The notes: generated by a model from the sequence alone, not told the origin. A DNA stretch of 64,000 bases from Xanthomonas sp. DAR 35659 (GCF_041242975.1 NZ_CP162488.1:3958001-4022000), one strand, 5' to 3'. Positions 44,496-54,716 are shown, numbered from the stretch's first letter. Made by a program: numbers and translations.

Positions 44496-46160
44496 TCAGC
44501 CCATCCCGCGTTGCCTAGCCCCCTGCTCTTGCGCAAGCGCTTGCTCCTGTGCCTGACTCTGCGCCAGCGTGCGGGCATCGAGCGCTTGCAGCTGGGCCAG
44601 CGACTGTTCCACTGGCGTGTTGACCGCCACGTCGGTGGGCATGCCGGCACGCAAATGCGCCGGATTGCTCGGCTCGCCCTGCACGACGAACACGGTTGCG
44701 CCTGCAGCGGCACGCGGCGTCTGCTCGCTCAGCTGCACACGATCGATGCGCTCCAGCCCGTGCTCCTTCGCCAATTGCGCGAGGCTGGCGCCCATGCGCT
44801 CCATGTGTTCGTGGCTGAACCTGTCCAAGCCCGCATTCAACTGCCCGACCAAGGTGCTAGCTTGCGCATGCAAAGGATGCGGCACCCGTTGCGCAGGTTC
44901 GGCGTCTGCCCGTCGATGCGGGTCGTGGGCTGGCTCGGCAGGCCTGCCGTCGGGGCGCCCTGGTTGCTGTGGTGGACGCTGGCCATGCTCTGCCGGTCCA
45001 GGCTGCGCGCCTTCCCGAGGATGCCCCTGATCGCGCTGCTGCTCCCGCACCGGACCTGGCGTCGTGCTGGTCAGCACATACTGCCAGCGAGTTTGCGCGG
45101 GATTGCCCTGCACCGCGTCGATGAAGCCCTGGTATTCCGTAGGGTGAATTGTTTGGCAGCCTGCGGAATCGGTGCTTCCCTTGGAACCGCGGTGGATCTT
45201 GAAGGTATCGTTGAGGTCCTGTACTGCGTTGACGTCGGCTTGGTCGAACCAGCCGTCCGCATTGGTGTCGCGCTGAACCGCGCCGCGGCCTGCAGCGACC
45301 GCTGCCTGGCTGGGCCGCAGGGCGTTATCCATGGTACCTGGGCTAATCGGATTCGGATGCTGCCCCATCTGCATCTCGATGGTGACATCACTCAGCCTCC
45401 CCAGATCCCGGATGCCATCCGCGTTGACGTCGTCGCCTTCGATCTTTCTTGGTTTCGCGATGCTTTCGTAGCCAGGAGAGGGAGCGAACGTCCGATTTTC
45501 CACACCTCCTTCGGCACGGGGCCGATGCCCCGTGTTGCCGGCATGGTGGTCGTACTGCGCTGTCGGCTCCGTGTTTGCTTTCTCGGCGACCTGCACGTGG
45601 CGCGTGCCATCGGCGTCCTTCCACAAGACGACGAGACGATCGTTGTAGACCCCAGTTCCGGCTTGCGCCTCGTTGACGTCGGGGGTGGTGGGATCATCCT
45701 CGCGAAGCGTCGCGGAATGCCGCCGATCTTGCATTGCGGCAAACGTCGAATTTTCCTGACGTAAGCCCAGCACGACACGTTCGTCGGCACGTGACAATGC
45801 ATCGTGCGCCGCATCGTTGCCCCGCACCTGCACGATGCTGGCGTAGACATCGTAGGTTTGTGCATCGCTCAACCTGTCCATCTGGGCTTGCGCAGGGAAG
45901 CGCGGCTGTGCGGTTGCCGCGGTCTGTAGCCGCTGCAGCGTCGTTGCGGCGGCAGGGTCGGCAGCTCCGTGCAGTTGGGTCGCGATACTGGCGCTCGCGC
46001 CCACGCCCACATAGCGATCCAGCGCATCCTGCACGGCCTCTGGCTGGTTCTGCCGACGCTCTTCCAGCAGCGCCAAGGCATCTGCCGATCGATTGGCGTT
46101 GAAGAGCGCAGTGATCCGGTCTGCGCTGGACCGAATATCGAGGTCGTTGGATCTGGCCAT
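44496..46160 (-). CDS. Probable type IV secretion effector with XVIPCD-like C-terminus
   Basis: A 554-residue protein without a signal peptide. Residues about 427-535 (HAQASTLVGQLNAGLDRFSH, GLERIDRVQLSE, VFVVQGEPSNPAHLRAGM, NTPVEQSLAQL) match the XVIPCD pattern that sends X-Tfe toxins through the Xanthomonas killing T4SS, and a Gln-rich tail follows. The central part has two DxNxDGxxD calcium-type loops (D244-D252, D298-D306) and then FKIHRGSKGSTDSAGCQTIH, where S332-A-G-C335 recalls the YkuD nucleophile. It may cut or modify peptidoglycan. A lipoprotein gene 32 bases upstream is the likely immunity gene. AAGGAG precedes the ATG. Confidence 0.85.
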   Translation of the reverse strand: MARSNDLDIRSSADRITALFNANRSADALALLEERRQNQPEAVQDALDRYVGVGASASIATQLHGAADPAAATTLQRLQTAATAQPRFPAQAQMDRLSDAQTYDVYASIVQVRGNDAAHDALSRADERVVLGLRQENSTFAAMQDRRHSATLREDDPTTPDVNEAQAGTGVYNDRLVVLWKDADGTRHVQVAEKANTEPTAQYDHHAGNTGHRPRAEGGVENRTFAPSPGYESIAKPRKIEGDDVNADGIRDLGRLSDVTIEMQMGQHPNPISPGTMDNALRPSQAAVAAGRGAVQRDTNADGWFDQADVNAVQDLNDTFKIHRGSKGSTDSAGCQTIHPTEYQGFIDAVQGNPAQTRWQYVLTSTTPGPVREQQRDQGHPREGAQPGPAEHGQRPPQQPGRPDGRPAEPAHDPHRRADAEPAQRVPHPLHAQASTLVGQLNAGLDRFSHEHMERMGASLAQLAKEHGLERIDRVQLSEQTPRAAAGATVFVVQGEPSNPAHLRAGMPTDVAVNTPVEQSLAQLQALDARTLAQSQAQEQALAQEQGARQRGMG

Positions 46161-46192
46161 TGCGATGCTCCTTGCGGGAATGGTATGTGGTG

Positions 46193-47140
46193 TCACTTGG
46201 CGACGACGAAGCGATCCTCAAAATCATCCGGATAATCCGAGCACTCGGGTTTGCCCGGGAGCGCCTGGCGACATGGCCACTGCGATCTAGTGACGCGATC
46301 GACGCGCTCGAAGCGCTCGCCCGTCCATCGCACGAAGCCGAAGTGGGCATAGCCGCCCGCCCTGCGGGGATCGTCCGTCTTCAGTGGCTGGTCGGGATCG
46401 AATTCCATCAGCCAGCGCATCGTCGGGGCATAGGGCAATTTGTCGTCGAACAAGAACAATTCGCTGCCGCCGTGGCTCTCCTGACGTGCGCGATCTTCGG
46501 CGCTCAACTGCGGATCGCGCGGCAACACTTGCGCACTCACATCGTGCACCACGCCGTCGTCACCGAGACGGTAGGCCTTGCGTCCCTTGCCCGAGCGGCA
46601 GTCCATGCTTGCACCGCTCGCATCGCATTTCACTGGCCATACCAGGTACACCGTCTTTTGTGGATCGGGGCTTTCGAAGGAGCGGATGGTGACGCCCCCA
46701 GCAACCAGCGTGAAATCCGGACGACGGCCCAAGCCTGGTGCAGCCAGGTAGATCGCGCTGCGCAAGTCCGCCATGCGCGTGTCTGGACTTTCGGCAAGCG
46801 CATCCTGAGGAATGGCCAGCAACGCGCGTGCAATATGTGCAGGCGCGGGGCCGCGACAATAGGCATCTTGCAGGAGTTGCTCGGGCGAAGCGCCATGCGA
46901 TTGGTCACGATTCAAGCAGACGGCGCCCAGTTCCCGCTCCGCCTTGAAGAGAACCCAGGGATGTGGCGTTGCCGCTGTGGCGTTCGGGAAACCGGCGGCT
47001 CCATTTGTATGGCTTGCCGCCGCGACACCCTGTGGCGCGGCATGCGGCTCAGCTTGCCCCAAGGCACGCTGCTGCATGCACCCCAGGGTGGCAAGAGACA
47101 GCATACATGCCAGTGTCGTGCGAATCCGGATGGTCTTCAC
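46193..47140 (-). CDS. Lipoprotein, probable immunity protein of the effector
   Basis: A 315-residue lipoprotein: the signal peptide ends in LATLGC with the lipid Cys at 21. The GTG at 47140 is the start, with GGAGG seven bases upstream. The mature part has conserved WVLFKAERELGAVC, YLAAPGLGRRPDFTLV and PVKCDASGASMDC. It lies directly upstream of the effector gene on the same strand, the usual X-Tfi/X-Tfe order, and its periplasmic location would match a peptidoglycan-acting toxin. A diverged copy lies at 47756-48682. Confidence 0.8.
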   Translation of the reverse strand: MKTIRIRTTLACMLSLATLGCMQQRALGQAEPHAAPQGVAAASHTNGAAGFPNATAATPHPWVLFKAERELGAVCLNRDQSHGASPEQLLQDAYCRGPAPAHIARALLAIPQDALAESPDTRMADLRSAIYLAAPGLGRRPDFTLVAGGVTIRSFESPDPQKTVYLVWPVKCDASGASMDCRSGKGRKAYRLGDDGVVHDVSAQVLPRDPQLSAEDRARQESHGGSELFLFDDKLPYAPTMRWLMEFDPDQPLKTDDPRRAGGYAHFGFVRWTGERFERVDRVTRSQWPCRQALPGKPECSDYPDDFEDRFVVAK

Positions 47141-47339
47141 ACCGTATCCTCCGTTGCACCGCAGGAAAATGCGGGTTCGATCCCAATACTCGCGGATCCA
47201 GCCCCAACCATCCTCAATCTACCACCGGCCCTTAGTTGTCTTCATCCTCTCTTGGCGAGCGACGCGGGCCTTCAAATGATACGTCCGGGGTTTCCTAGAC
47301 ATCTCAAGGCCATGGAAAGTGGCAGATTCGGAGGTGTCC

Positions 47340-47759
47340 ATGAGCAGTAAGCGGTATACGGATGAGTTCAAGGTCTGAGCGGTCCGGCAAGTCACCGATC
47401 GTGGGTTCAAGGCGGGAGAAGCCACCGAGCGACTGGGTGTCACCACGCACAGCCTGTCCGCATGGCGCCGCAAGTCCGGCAAGCCTGGCGTGGTGCAGCA
47501 TGCCGAGATGGATCAGAGCGCGGAGATCCGGCGCCTGAAGGCCGAGCTACAGCGGATCACCGAGGAGCGCGACATCCTAATAAGGCCGCCGCGTCACTTA
47601 GCCAAGGGATAAAGGCAAAGTACGCCTTCATGCAGCACTATCGCAGTCAATTCAGGCTGTGCACGAATGTGTCGCGTGCTGCGCGTCAACCGAGTTGGCT
47701 ACTACGCCTGGTTGCGCACGCCCAACAGTCAGCGCGGCAAGGAGGCATGCATCGACTAA
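47340..47759 (+). mobile_element. Decayed IS3-family element
   Basis: An orfA-like frame begins SSKRYTDEFKV, hits a stop after 12 codons, then continues in frame as AVRQVTDRGFKAGEATERLG, with LKAELQRITEERDIL near its end. This is an IS3-type helix-turn-helix transposase subunit with leucine zipper. The usual A-rich frameshift site is altered. The following orfB shows only its start (KYAFMQHYRSQF, then CRVLRVNRVGYYAWLR in another frame) and ends at 47759, without the DDE catalytic core. It cannot transpose. It sits between the two lipoprotein paralogues and touches the stop of the second. Confidence 0.85.
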
Positions 47760-48682
47760 GGGGTAACGAACCGATCGCCCATCTTGTCCAGTGAATCGGA
47801 GCATTCCGGCGCACCTTCGGGGACCTGACGACACGGCCAGTGCATGCGGTCGACCTTGTCGGTCAGCTCGAACCGCCGGCCTTTCCACACCAGGAAGCCG
47901 AAATGCACATAGGCCCAATCGTTGTAGTAGCGGGGATCGTCGGCCAGTGGCGCATCGGGATCCAATTCGATCACCCAGCGCAGCACGGGAACCGTCCACA
48001 AGCGCGACGTATCCAGCAGTGGAACCGGTTCTGCGTAGGGGTCATAGCGGCGAATCTCTGCCGCGGTCAAGGTGGGCGCGGCAGGAAGAACCTGGTCGCT
48101 GGCGTCGGCCAGCTTGCCATTTGCAGCCAAGCGGAATGCGCGTACTCCGGTGCCGTTCCGGCATGCCAGCGCATGCGCCGTGCACGCCACGCCGTCCACC
48201 AGATAGACGGTATCGCGCGAATCGGGCGCCTCGAACGAACGCACCCATAAGGTCTCGGTGACCAACAGGAAATCCGGGCGCTTGCCCAAACCGGGCGAAG
48301 CGACATAGACCGCGTCGTCCAGCTCCTTTAGCCGCGCCTCCGTGCTCTCGGCAAGGTCGGTTGGCGCGAGCGACAGCACGACCTTGGCCAGGGGACGCGG
48401 CGCCGGCCCGAGGCACTCGTCGGCAGGCAAGAGGACGCTGCGACCAGAAGAGTTGCGTTGCGCCCGCGTCGAACACCTTGCGCCCATGGCCCGCTCCAGC
48501 GCGAAACGCGTCCATGGCTGCTGCGAGGACGCCGGCACGGCCGGGTAACGGTCCTCGGCTGCGACGGAGGTCGGCGGAGGCGGCACAGGCGCCGCTATCG
48601 AACGGGCGCTCTGTTGAGTACAGCCCAAGGTGACCAACAACAGCATCCCTGCAAAACATCCACCGGAGCCAACGCGACCCAT
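47756..48682 (-). CDS. Second lipoprotein paralogue, probable immunity protein
   Basis: A 308-residue lipoprotein with VTLGC lipobox (C21), homologous along its length to the product of 46193-47140: WTRFALERAMGARC, YVASPGLGKRPDFLLV, VDGVACTAHALAC and HWPCRQVPEGAPECSD all align. AAGGAGG gives a strong ribosome site. A diverged tandem copy of an immunity gene is a common way to cover more than one toxin variant; it may also be an orphan left after loss of its effector. Its stop overlaps the IS3 remnant. Confidence 0.78.
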   Translation of the reverse strand: MGRVGSGGCFAGMLLLVTLGCTQQSARSIAAPVPPPPTSVAAEDRYPAVPASSQQPWTRFALERAMGARCSTRAQRNSSGRSVLLPADECLGPAPRPLAKVVLSLAPTDLAESTEARLKELDDAVYVASPGLGKRPDFLLVTETLWVRSFEAPDSRDTVYLVDGVACTAHALACRNGTGVRAFRLAANGKLADASDQVLPAAPTLTAAEIRRYDPYAEPVPLLDTSRLWTVPVLRWVIELDPDAPLADDPRYYNDWAYVHFGFLVWKGRRFELTDKVDRMHWPCRQVPEGAPECSDSLDKMGDRFVTP

Positions 48683-48765
48683 GTACTTCCTCCTTGCGTG
48701 CGCAGCACCGAAGCAAAACGACTGCGCTTGTGGCGGGCGAGACCACTATGTGTCGGGAAAAGACC

Positions 48766-49157
48766 TCAGTGCAAGAGCAGCGGTAGACGAATGCTGACGG
48801 TGAGCGGGCGAGCGCGGATTGGCTTTGTAGCGCCCCTGCTTGCCTTGCCGCCGGTGAGCATGCTGCCGCCGGAGCGCGGGTCGGCCGCCTGCAGTACGAC
48901 GTGGTCGATGGCTTGCAGCACACCGAGCTCGATGCGGACCTTGCCGTCGAACGTCATCGTGTGGGCGTGCGGCGTGATCTCCAGGGCTTGGTGGCACGGC
49001 CTGGCGCGAAGCGGCTTTCCAGGGCCAGCGCAACGTTCCTGGCGTCGCCCAGCCGCGTCAGGCCGGAGCGGATCAGGCCCTCGAACTCGCGCGCGTCGAA
49101 GGGCTCGGCCGTGAGCTGCTTGCCCGGGCCGGCGAGGTTCTCAAGCGGCGAGGTCAT
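48766..49157 (-). pseudogene. HEPN-like partner gene, truncated and joined to an aminopeptidase fragment
   Basis: From the ATG at 49157 the first 45 residues (MTSPLENLAGPGKQLTAEPF, then ARNVALALESRF) resemble the HEPN partner encoded after HTH-nucleotidyltransferases. The similarity stops at about 49010. A shifted frame then reads HQALEITPHAHTMTFDGKVR followed by IELGVLQAIDHVVLQAADP, which looks like the start of an M1-family aminopeptidase, and soon ends at 48766 after an unrelated basic tail. No catalytic HExxH is present. The stretch is a chimera of two gene fragments. Confidence 0.65.
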
Positions 49158-49791
49158 CCATGCCTCCGATCACCCAGATCTTGGGCTGCTGCAGCACGCG
49201 CTGCAGGAACGCGTTCTCGTCGCGCAGCCGCTTGGCGTAGTCGGCGCGGGTGTACAGGGTGGGATTGACCGGGCGGCCCAGCCGCGCCTGCGCGCCGTCC
49301 AGGGCGCGCATCAGGTCGGCGTAGCCCAGGGTGTCGGAGATCACCATCAGGTCGATGTCGCTGCGCGCGGTGTCGCTGTGCTTGGCGACCGAGCCGTAGA
49401 CGAAGGCGGCCACGATGTCGGCGGCGATGGGCTGCAAGGCCTCGCCGAGCGGGCCGGCCAGACCCACGGTCTTCTGCACGATGCCCAGCAGTTCCTGATG
49501 GATGGGAGCGCGCGGGTCGGACTGGTAGCGGCGCTGGTTGCCGGTGCGCTGCACGCTGAGCAGGCCGGCATCGGCCAGTTTGGCCAGTTCGCGCTGCACG
49601 GCGCCGGAGCCGGCGCCGGTGGCGGCGATGAGTTCGTTGACGCCGAAATCGCGCTGCGGCTGGCCGTACAACTGGGCGAGGACGCGTTGCTGGGTGCGGG
49701 TGAACAGGGCGTCGGCCAGGCCCACGGGCCGCGCCGTGGCGACGGACGGCGTGGCGCTGGTTGCGGTGCCGGCGGAGGCCTTTGTACCCAT
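49141..49791 (-). CDS. HTH-domain nucleotidyltransferase (MNT-type)
   Basis: A 216-residue protein with an ArsR-like winged helix (FTRTQQRVLAQLYGQPQRDF, AVQRELAKLADAGLL) and a minimal nucleotidyltransferase domain whose motif is GSVAKHSDTARSDIDLMV. Such proteins normally pair with a HEPN protein as toxin-antitoxin-like systems; here the HEPN partner downstream overlaps by 17 bases but is truncated. The ATG at 49791 is preferred; an upstream in-frame ATG at 49821 lies inside an operator palindrome. Palindromes over the start imply self-regulation. Confidence 0.82.
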   Translation of the reverse strand: MGTKASAGTATSATPSVATARPVGLADALFTRTQQRVLAQLYGQPQRDFGVNELIAATGAGSGAVQRELAKLADAGLLSVQRTGNQRRYQSDPRAPIHQELLGIVQKTVGLAGPLGEALQPIAADIVAAFVYGSVAKHSDTARSDIDLMVISDTLGYADLMRALDGAQARLGRPVNPTLYTRADYAKRLRDENAFLQRVLQQPKIWVIGGMDDLAA

Positions 49792-49820
49792 AATGGGCAC
49801 ATTACTGCCCAATTTGGGCA
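49787..49820. promoter_or_regulatory. Paired palindromic operators of the HTH-nucleotidyltransferase
   Basis: Two related palindromes overlap the candidate start codons: CCCATAATGGG (49787-49797) and the perfect TGCCCAATTTGGGCA (49806-49820). Both fit CCCA-N3-TGGG, with centres 21 bases apart, about two helical turns. The winged-helix domain of the adjacent gene is the obvious binder. Confidence 0.65.
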
Positions 49821-49867
49821 TTTACAAGATTGGGTGGTGGGGATCTGCCTGTCGCCAGGATGTGCTT

Positions 49868-49915
49868 GGTACCCGACCCTCACCCCCAACCCCTCTCCCG
49901 GGGGGAGAGGGGCTT
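49868..49915. repeat. Fragment of the 142-bp repeat unit
   Basis: ACCCTCACCCCCAACCCC followed by CTCTCCCGGGGGGAGAGGGG reproduces the most conserved hairpin part of the 142-bp unit. It lies in the gap between the nucleotidyltransferase and the first DUF1444 gene. Confidence 0.75.
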
Positions 49916-49997
49916 TCCACTGCGGCGCCTGCCCTGTTCCTGCAGGCCCGCGATTCCCGTGCGTGCGGCCGCCGCGGACGCTACGCGCGCCTCCACG

Positions 49998-51224
49998 CTA
50001 CAGTGGCGTCAGCTGTTGCAGCTGGGCCTGGCTGGGGAAGCTGCGCACGCGGTAGCGCGGCGGGTAGTACTCCGATTGCAGTTCCATCAGGGCGCCGACC
50101 ACGCCGACCGCCTGGTCCCACTGCGCGACCACCACGTCGGCGTCGCCTTCCTCCTTCGGAGCGACGAAGGCGATGCGATCGGCCTTGGGCAACAGGGTGT
50201 CCACGCCCTCGGTCCAGGTGGCGAGCGAGAACTGCTGGCCGCCGTCGCTATCCCCGTAAACGCGGTAGGAGGCGACGAACACGTCCAATTGCTCGGCCTC
50301 AAGCACCTTCTCCAGCAATTCCTTTTGCAGGGAATAGCTGGAGATGTCCATCATCCGTCGCAGGTCGCCCTGGCGACGCAGGTGCTCGGGCTGCGGCAGC
50401 GCGAACGGGACGATCCGCCGCTCGTCGTAGGTGTAGGCCAGCGAGGAGATGCAGCGGCCGTGCGTGGCCGCCTCCACACTCAGTTCGAGCATGGCCGCCA
50501 TCGCGGCCTCATCGCGGTCGCCGACCACCAGCAGGCAGTCGCGGGTGGGCAGCATGAACACCGGTCGGCCCTTCACCGGCACCCGCTCCAGCACGTCGGG
50601 CAACAACACGCGGCTGGTGTCGTAGGCGTCCTGCCAGGCGCCGCGGAACACGCCCGGCGCGACCTCCGCGAAGCGGTCCGGGGTGGCGTCGCGCAGGTTG
50701 TCGTGGGCGATGGCCAGCCCCTCCTCCAGCGTGATGCCCCATTCCTTGTTCGGCCCCTGCATCAGGGTCGAGGTGGAATCGGGGCGGTCGATCGCCAGCA
50801 GTTCAACGCAGTCCTCGGCCATGTCGCGGCAGGCGACGACGAACGGCGCGTCGGGCCCGTGCTCGCGGCGATGGTTCAGGCGCATTTCCTCGAACATGCC
50901 GCGATGGCGCACCACCGGCATCAGCATCGAGCGCACCTGCTCGAATGGCTTGACCTGGTTCTGCTCCTCGTGCCCTTGCCCGAACGCGGCGACATAGCTG
51001 CGGATCGCCTCGTCGCGTCCGCGCCGATCGGCATTGCGGTAGGTGTGGTAGAGGTTGTGCAGGTTGATGATGCGGCCATTGCCGCCGATCAGTTGGAAGG
51101 TATCCGGGCGATAGACCAGATCCTCGCCGAAGCCTCGCGCGTGGAGCGCGGCGAGGAACCGCTTGGCGAAGGCAGCGGGACTGGGCTTGCGATTGAACAG
51201 CGTATCGAGCAGTGCGGAGAACAT
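49998..51224 (-). CDS. DUF1444 family protein, copy 1
   Basis: A 408-residue cytosolic protein of the DUF1444 (YtpQ-like) family, function unknown. It starts MFSALLDTLFNRKPSPAAFA and holds conserved segments HRGMFEEMRLNH, EEGLAIAHDNLRDATPDRFA, DTSRVLLPD and MLPTRDCLLVVGDRDE. It aligns over its full length with copy 2 at 51544-52776, so the pair arose by tandem duplication. No catalytic motif is evident. The 320-base gap to copy 2 suggests separate promoters. Confidence 0.85.
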   Translation of the reverse strand: MFSALLDTLFNRKPSPAAFAKRFLAALHARGFGEDLVYRPDTFQLIGGNGRIINLHNLYHTYRNADRRGRDEAIRSYVAAFGQGHEEQNQVKPFEQVRSMLMPVVRHRGMFEEMRLNHRREHGPDAPFVVACRDMAEDCVELLAIDRPDSTSTLMQGPNKEWGITLEEGLAIAHDNLRDATPDRFAEVAPGVFRGAWQDAYDTSRVLLPDVLERVPVKGRPVFMLPTRDCLLVVGDRDEAAMAAMLELSVEAATHGRCISSLAYTYDERRIVPFALPQPEHLRRQGDLRRMMDISSYSLQKELLEKVLEAEQLDVFVASYRVYGDSDGGQQFSLATWTEGVDTLLPKADRIAFVAPKEEGDADVVVAQWDQAVGVVGALMELQSEYYPPRYRVRSFPSQAQLQQLTPL

Positions 51225-51543
51225 CGGCGAGCGTCCTTGTCGTGTGGTGATGTGCGAATCGGCGCGCGCACGCTACCACAGCCGCAGCCCGTGGTTGCCT
51301 GCGCATGCGGCAGTCCTGGCGTGGCAGCTGCCGACCCAATTTGCCGTCCAAGGATCTGCGCCTGGCTGCAGCGACGCAGATCCGTGTGCCTGTATCCGTC
51401 GCTCGGGCGATTTCACGCCCCTCCCACGGCGCGGGGCATCCGACACGCGCGCCACCTCGCACATGATGCGGGTGGGCGCAGCGGGCCTGTCCATCCGCCC
51501 GGCACGGTCCGTGCGGGACCCGACCGGGCAAACCCGCCGGCGC
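51225..51543. other. Gap between the two DUF1444 genes
   Basis: About 320 GC-rich bases with no gene, repeat or clear terminator. It presumably carries the promoter of copy 1. Confidence 0.4.
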
Positions 51544-52776
51544 TCACAACGGCGGCAATTGCCGAAACTGCGCCTCGTCGGGAAACGCGCGCACGCGGTA
51601 GCGCGGCGGATACAGCAGTGGCTGCCGTTCCATCAGATCGCCGAACATGGCGACGGCCTCGTCCCAGGGCACGGCCGCGATGTCCTCGTCGTCCTCGCCG
51701 CGCGGCAGCACCAGCGCGATGCGGTCGGTCCTGGGCAACATGGCGTCCACGCCCTTGCTCCAGGTGCAGATCGAAAACTCCCGCATCCCGTCCTCGCGGT
51801 CCTGGTAGATGCTGAGCGAGGCGACGTAGATGTCCTGATCGGTCGCCTCGTGGAGCTTGTCCAGTGCGGCCTTCTGGTCGGCATAGGCCGGCGCATCCAG
51901 CAGCCGGCGCAGATCCGCCTGGCGTTGCCGCTGCTCGGGCAGCGGCAACGCGAACGGCACGATGCGGCGCGCGTCGTCGTAGGTGAACACAAGCGCGGAG
52001 ACGCTGCGGCCTTCCCCGGCCGCTTCCACGCTCAGCTCCAGCATCGCACCGATAGCGGCCGCATCGCGGTCGCCCGCCACCAACAGGCAGTCGCGCGCGG
52101 GCAGCATGAACACCGGGTTGCCCGCCACAGGAATGCGATACAGCAGGTCCGGCAGCAAGGCGCGACTGGTGTCGTACCCGTCCTGCCAGCCGCCGCGGAA
52201 CACGCCCGGCGCGACTTCGACGAAGTGGTCCGCGGTCGCCTCGCGCAGATTGTCGCAGGCGATCGCCAGGCCTTCGTCCAGCGTGATTCCCCATGCCGGC
52301 GGCGGCCCCTGGAACAGCGCGGAGATCGAATCCGGCAGATCCTGCGCCAGCAGTTCGACGCAATCCTCGGCGACGTCGCGCCAGGCATAAGGGAACGGTG
52401 CATCCAGACCGTTCTCGAGAAGATGCTCCAGCCGGATCTCCTCGAACATGCCGCGATTGCGGATCACCGGCATCAGCGTCGGGCGCGCCTCTTCCAGGGT
52501 CTTTTCCCGACCGACCTCTGTCTGCGCGTTCAGCGATGACGCCACGTAGGCGCGCAACGCCTCGGCGCGGCCCTTGCGCGTGGCGCGCGCGTAGGCCTGG
52601 TAGGCGTTGTGCAGATTGATGGTGTGGCCATTGCCGACGACCAGCCGGAACGCGTCGGGCTGGTAGGCCATGTCCTCGCGATACCCCTGCTTGCGCAAGG
52701 CCTCCATGTACAGCCTGGCGAATGCGTCCGGGCTGGGATTGCGATTGAACAGCTTGTCGAGCAATGCGGAGAGCAT
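51544..52776 (-). CDS. DUF1444 family protein, copy 2
   Basis: A 410-residue paralogue of the downstream DUF1444 gene. It shares MLSALLDKLFNRNPSPDAFA, RNRGMFEEIRLEH, DEGLAIACDNLREATADHFV, RALLPDLL and MLPARDCLLVAGDRDA. The last 80 residues keep the PPRYRVRAFPDEAQFRQLPPL ending seen in copy 1 (RVRSFPSQAQLQQLTPL). Divergence is spread evenly, so the duplication is not recent. It lies downstream of purA and its terminator. Confidence 0.85.
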   Translation of the reverse strand: MLSALLDKLFNRNPSPDAFARLYMEALRKQGYREDMAYQPDAFRLVVGNGHTINLHNAYQAYARATRKGRAEALRAYVASSLNAQTEVGREKTLEEARPTLMPVIRNRGMFEEIRLEHLLENGLDAPFPYAWRDVAEDCVELLAQDLPDSISALFQGPPPAWGITLDEGLAIACDNLREATADHFVEVAPGVFRGGWQDGYDTSRALLPDLLYRIPVAGNPVFMLPARDCLLVAGDRDAAAIGAMLELSVEAAGEGRSVSALVFTYDDARRIVPFALPLPEQRQRQADLRRLLDAPAYADQKAALDKLHEATDQDIYVASLSIYQDREDGMREFSICTWSKGVDAMLPRTDRIALVLPRGEDDEDIAAVPWDEAVAMFGDLMERQPLLYPPRYRVRAFPDEAQFRQLPPL

Positions 52777-52857
52777 CGTTGGTCTTCCTTGATCATGATG
52801 GGATGCGTGATGCGTCGCCCGCTCGTCGCAGGCGCCGCATCGGGAATTGTCTTACAA

Positions 52858-52884
52858 GAAAGCCCCGCCGGAGCGGGGCTTTCC
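52858..52884 (-). terminator. Terminator of purA
   Basis: On the minus strand AAAGCCCCGC and GCGGGGCTTT pair around TCCG, with a short T-rich end. It lies 30 bases after the purA stop. Confidence 0.85.
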
Positions 52885-52914
52885 ATGGGCCAAAGCCGAC
52901 AACGCACGCTTGGA

Positions 52915-54411
<1,497 letters not shown>

Positions 54412-54472
54412 TCACCACCCCTTCCGGCAGCGTGTTCAGCGGCGCGCCCGGGTCGAACGAACCGCACCCGGC

Positions 54473-54658
54473 TCAGGCACGGACCCACAGCAGCGCCAGC
54501 AACCCCACGGCCAGCGCCGCGCCGCCGGCGGTGCGCAACTGCGCGGCGGGTATGGCCAGCATCTGCTGCACCAACCGCTTCCAGGCCTCCGGTGCCACCA
54601 GCAGGATCAGTCCCTCGAAGATGACGACCAGGCACACCGCGGCGATCAGATCGTGCAT
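54473..54658 (-). CDS. yjeT: DUF2065 inner-membrane protein (YjeT-like)
   Basis: A 61-residue protein with two hydrophobic helices (about 5-22 and 42-58). The N-terminal DLIAAVCLVVIFEGLILLVAPEAW matches the DUF2065 family. It occupies the same place as yjeT of E. coli, between hflC and purA. The function is unknown; the context suggests a link to the HflKC/FtsH complex. Confidence 0.88.
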   Translation of the reverse strand: MHDLIAAVCLVVIFEGLILLVAPEAWKRLVQQMLAIPAAQLRTAGGAALAVGLLALLWVRA

Positions 54659-54716
54659 GGGGTCTCACAGGCAGAAGGCGATGGCGTGTACGCGTCAGCT
54701 GGACCGCCCCCATCCT

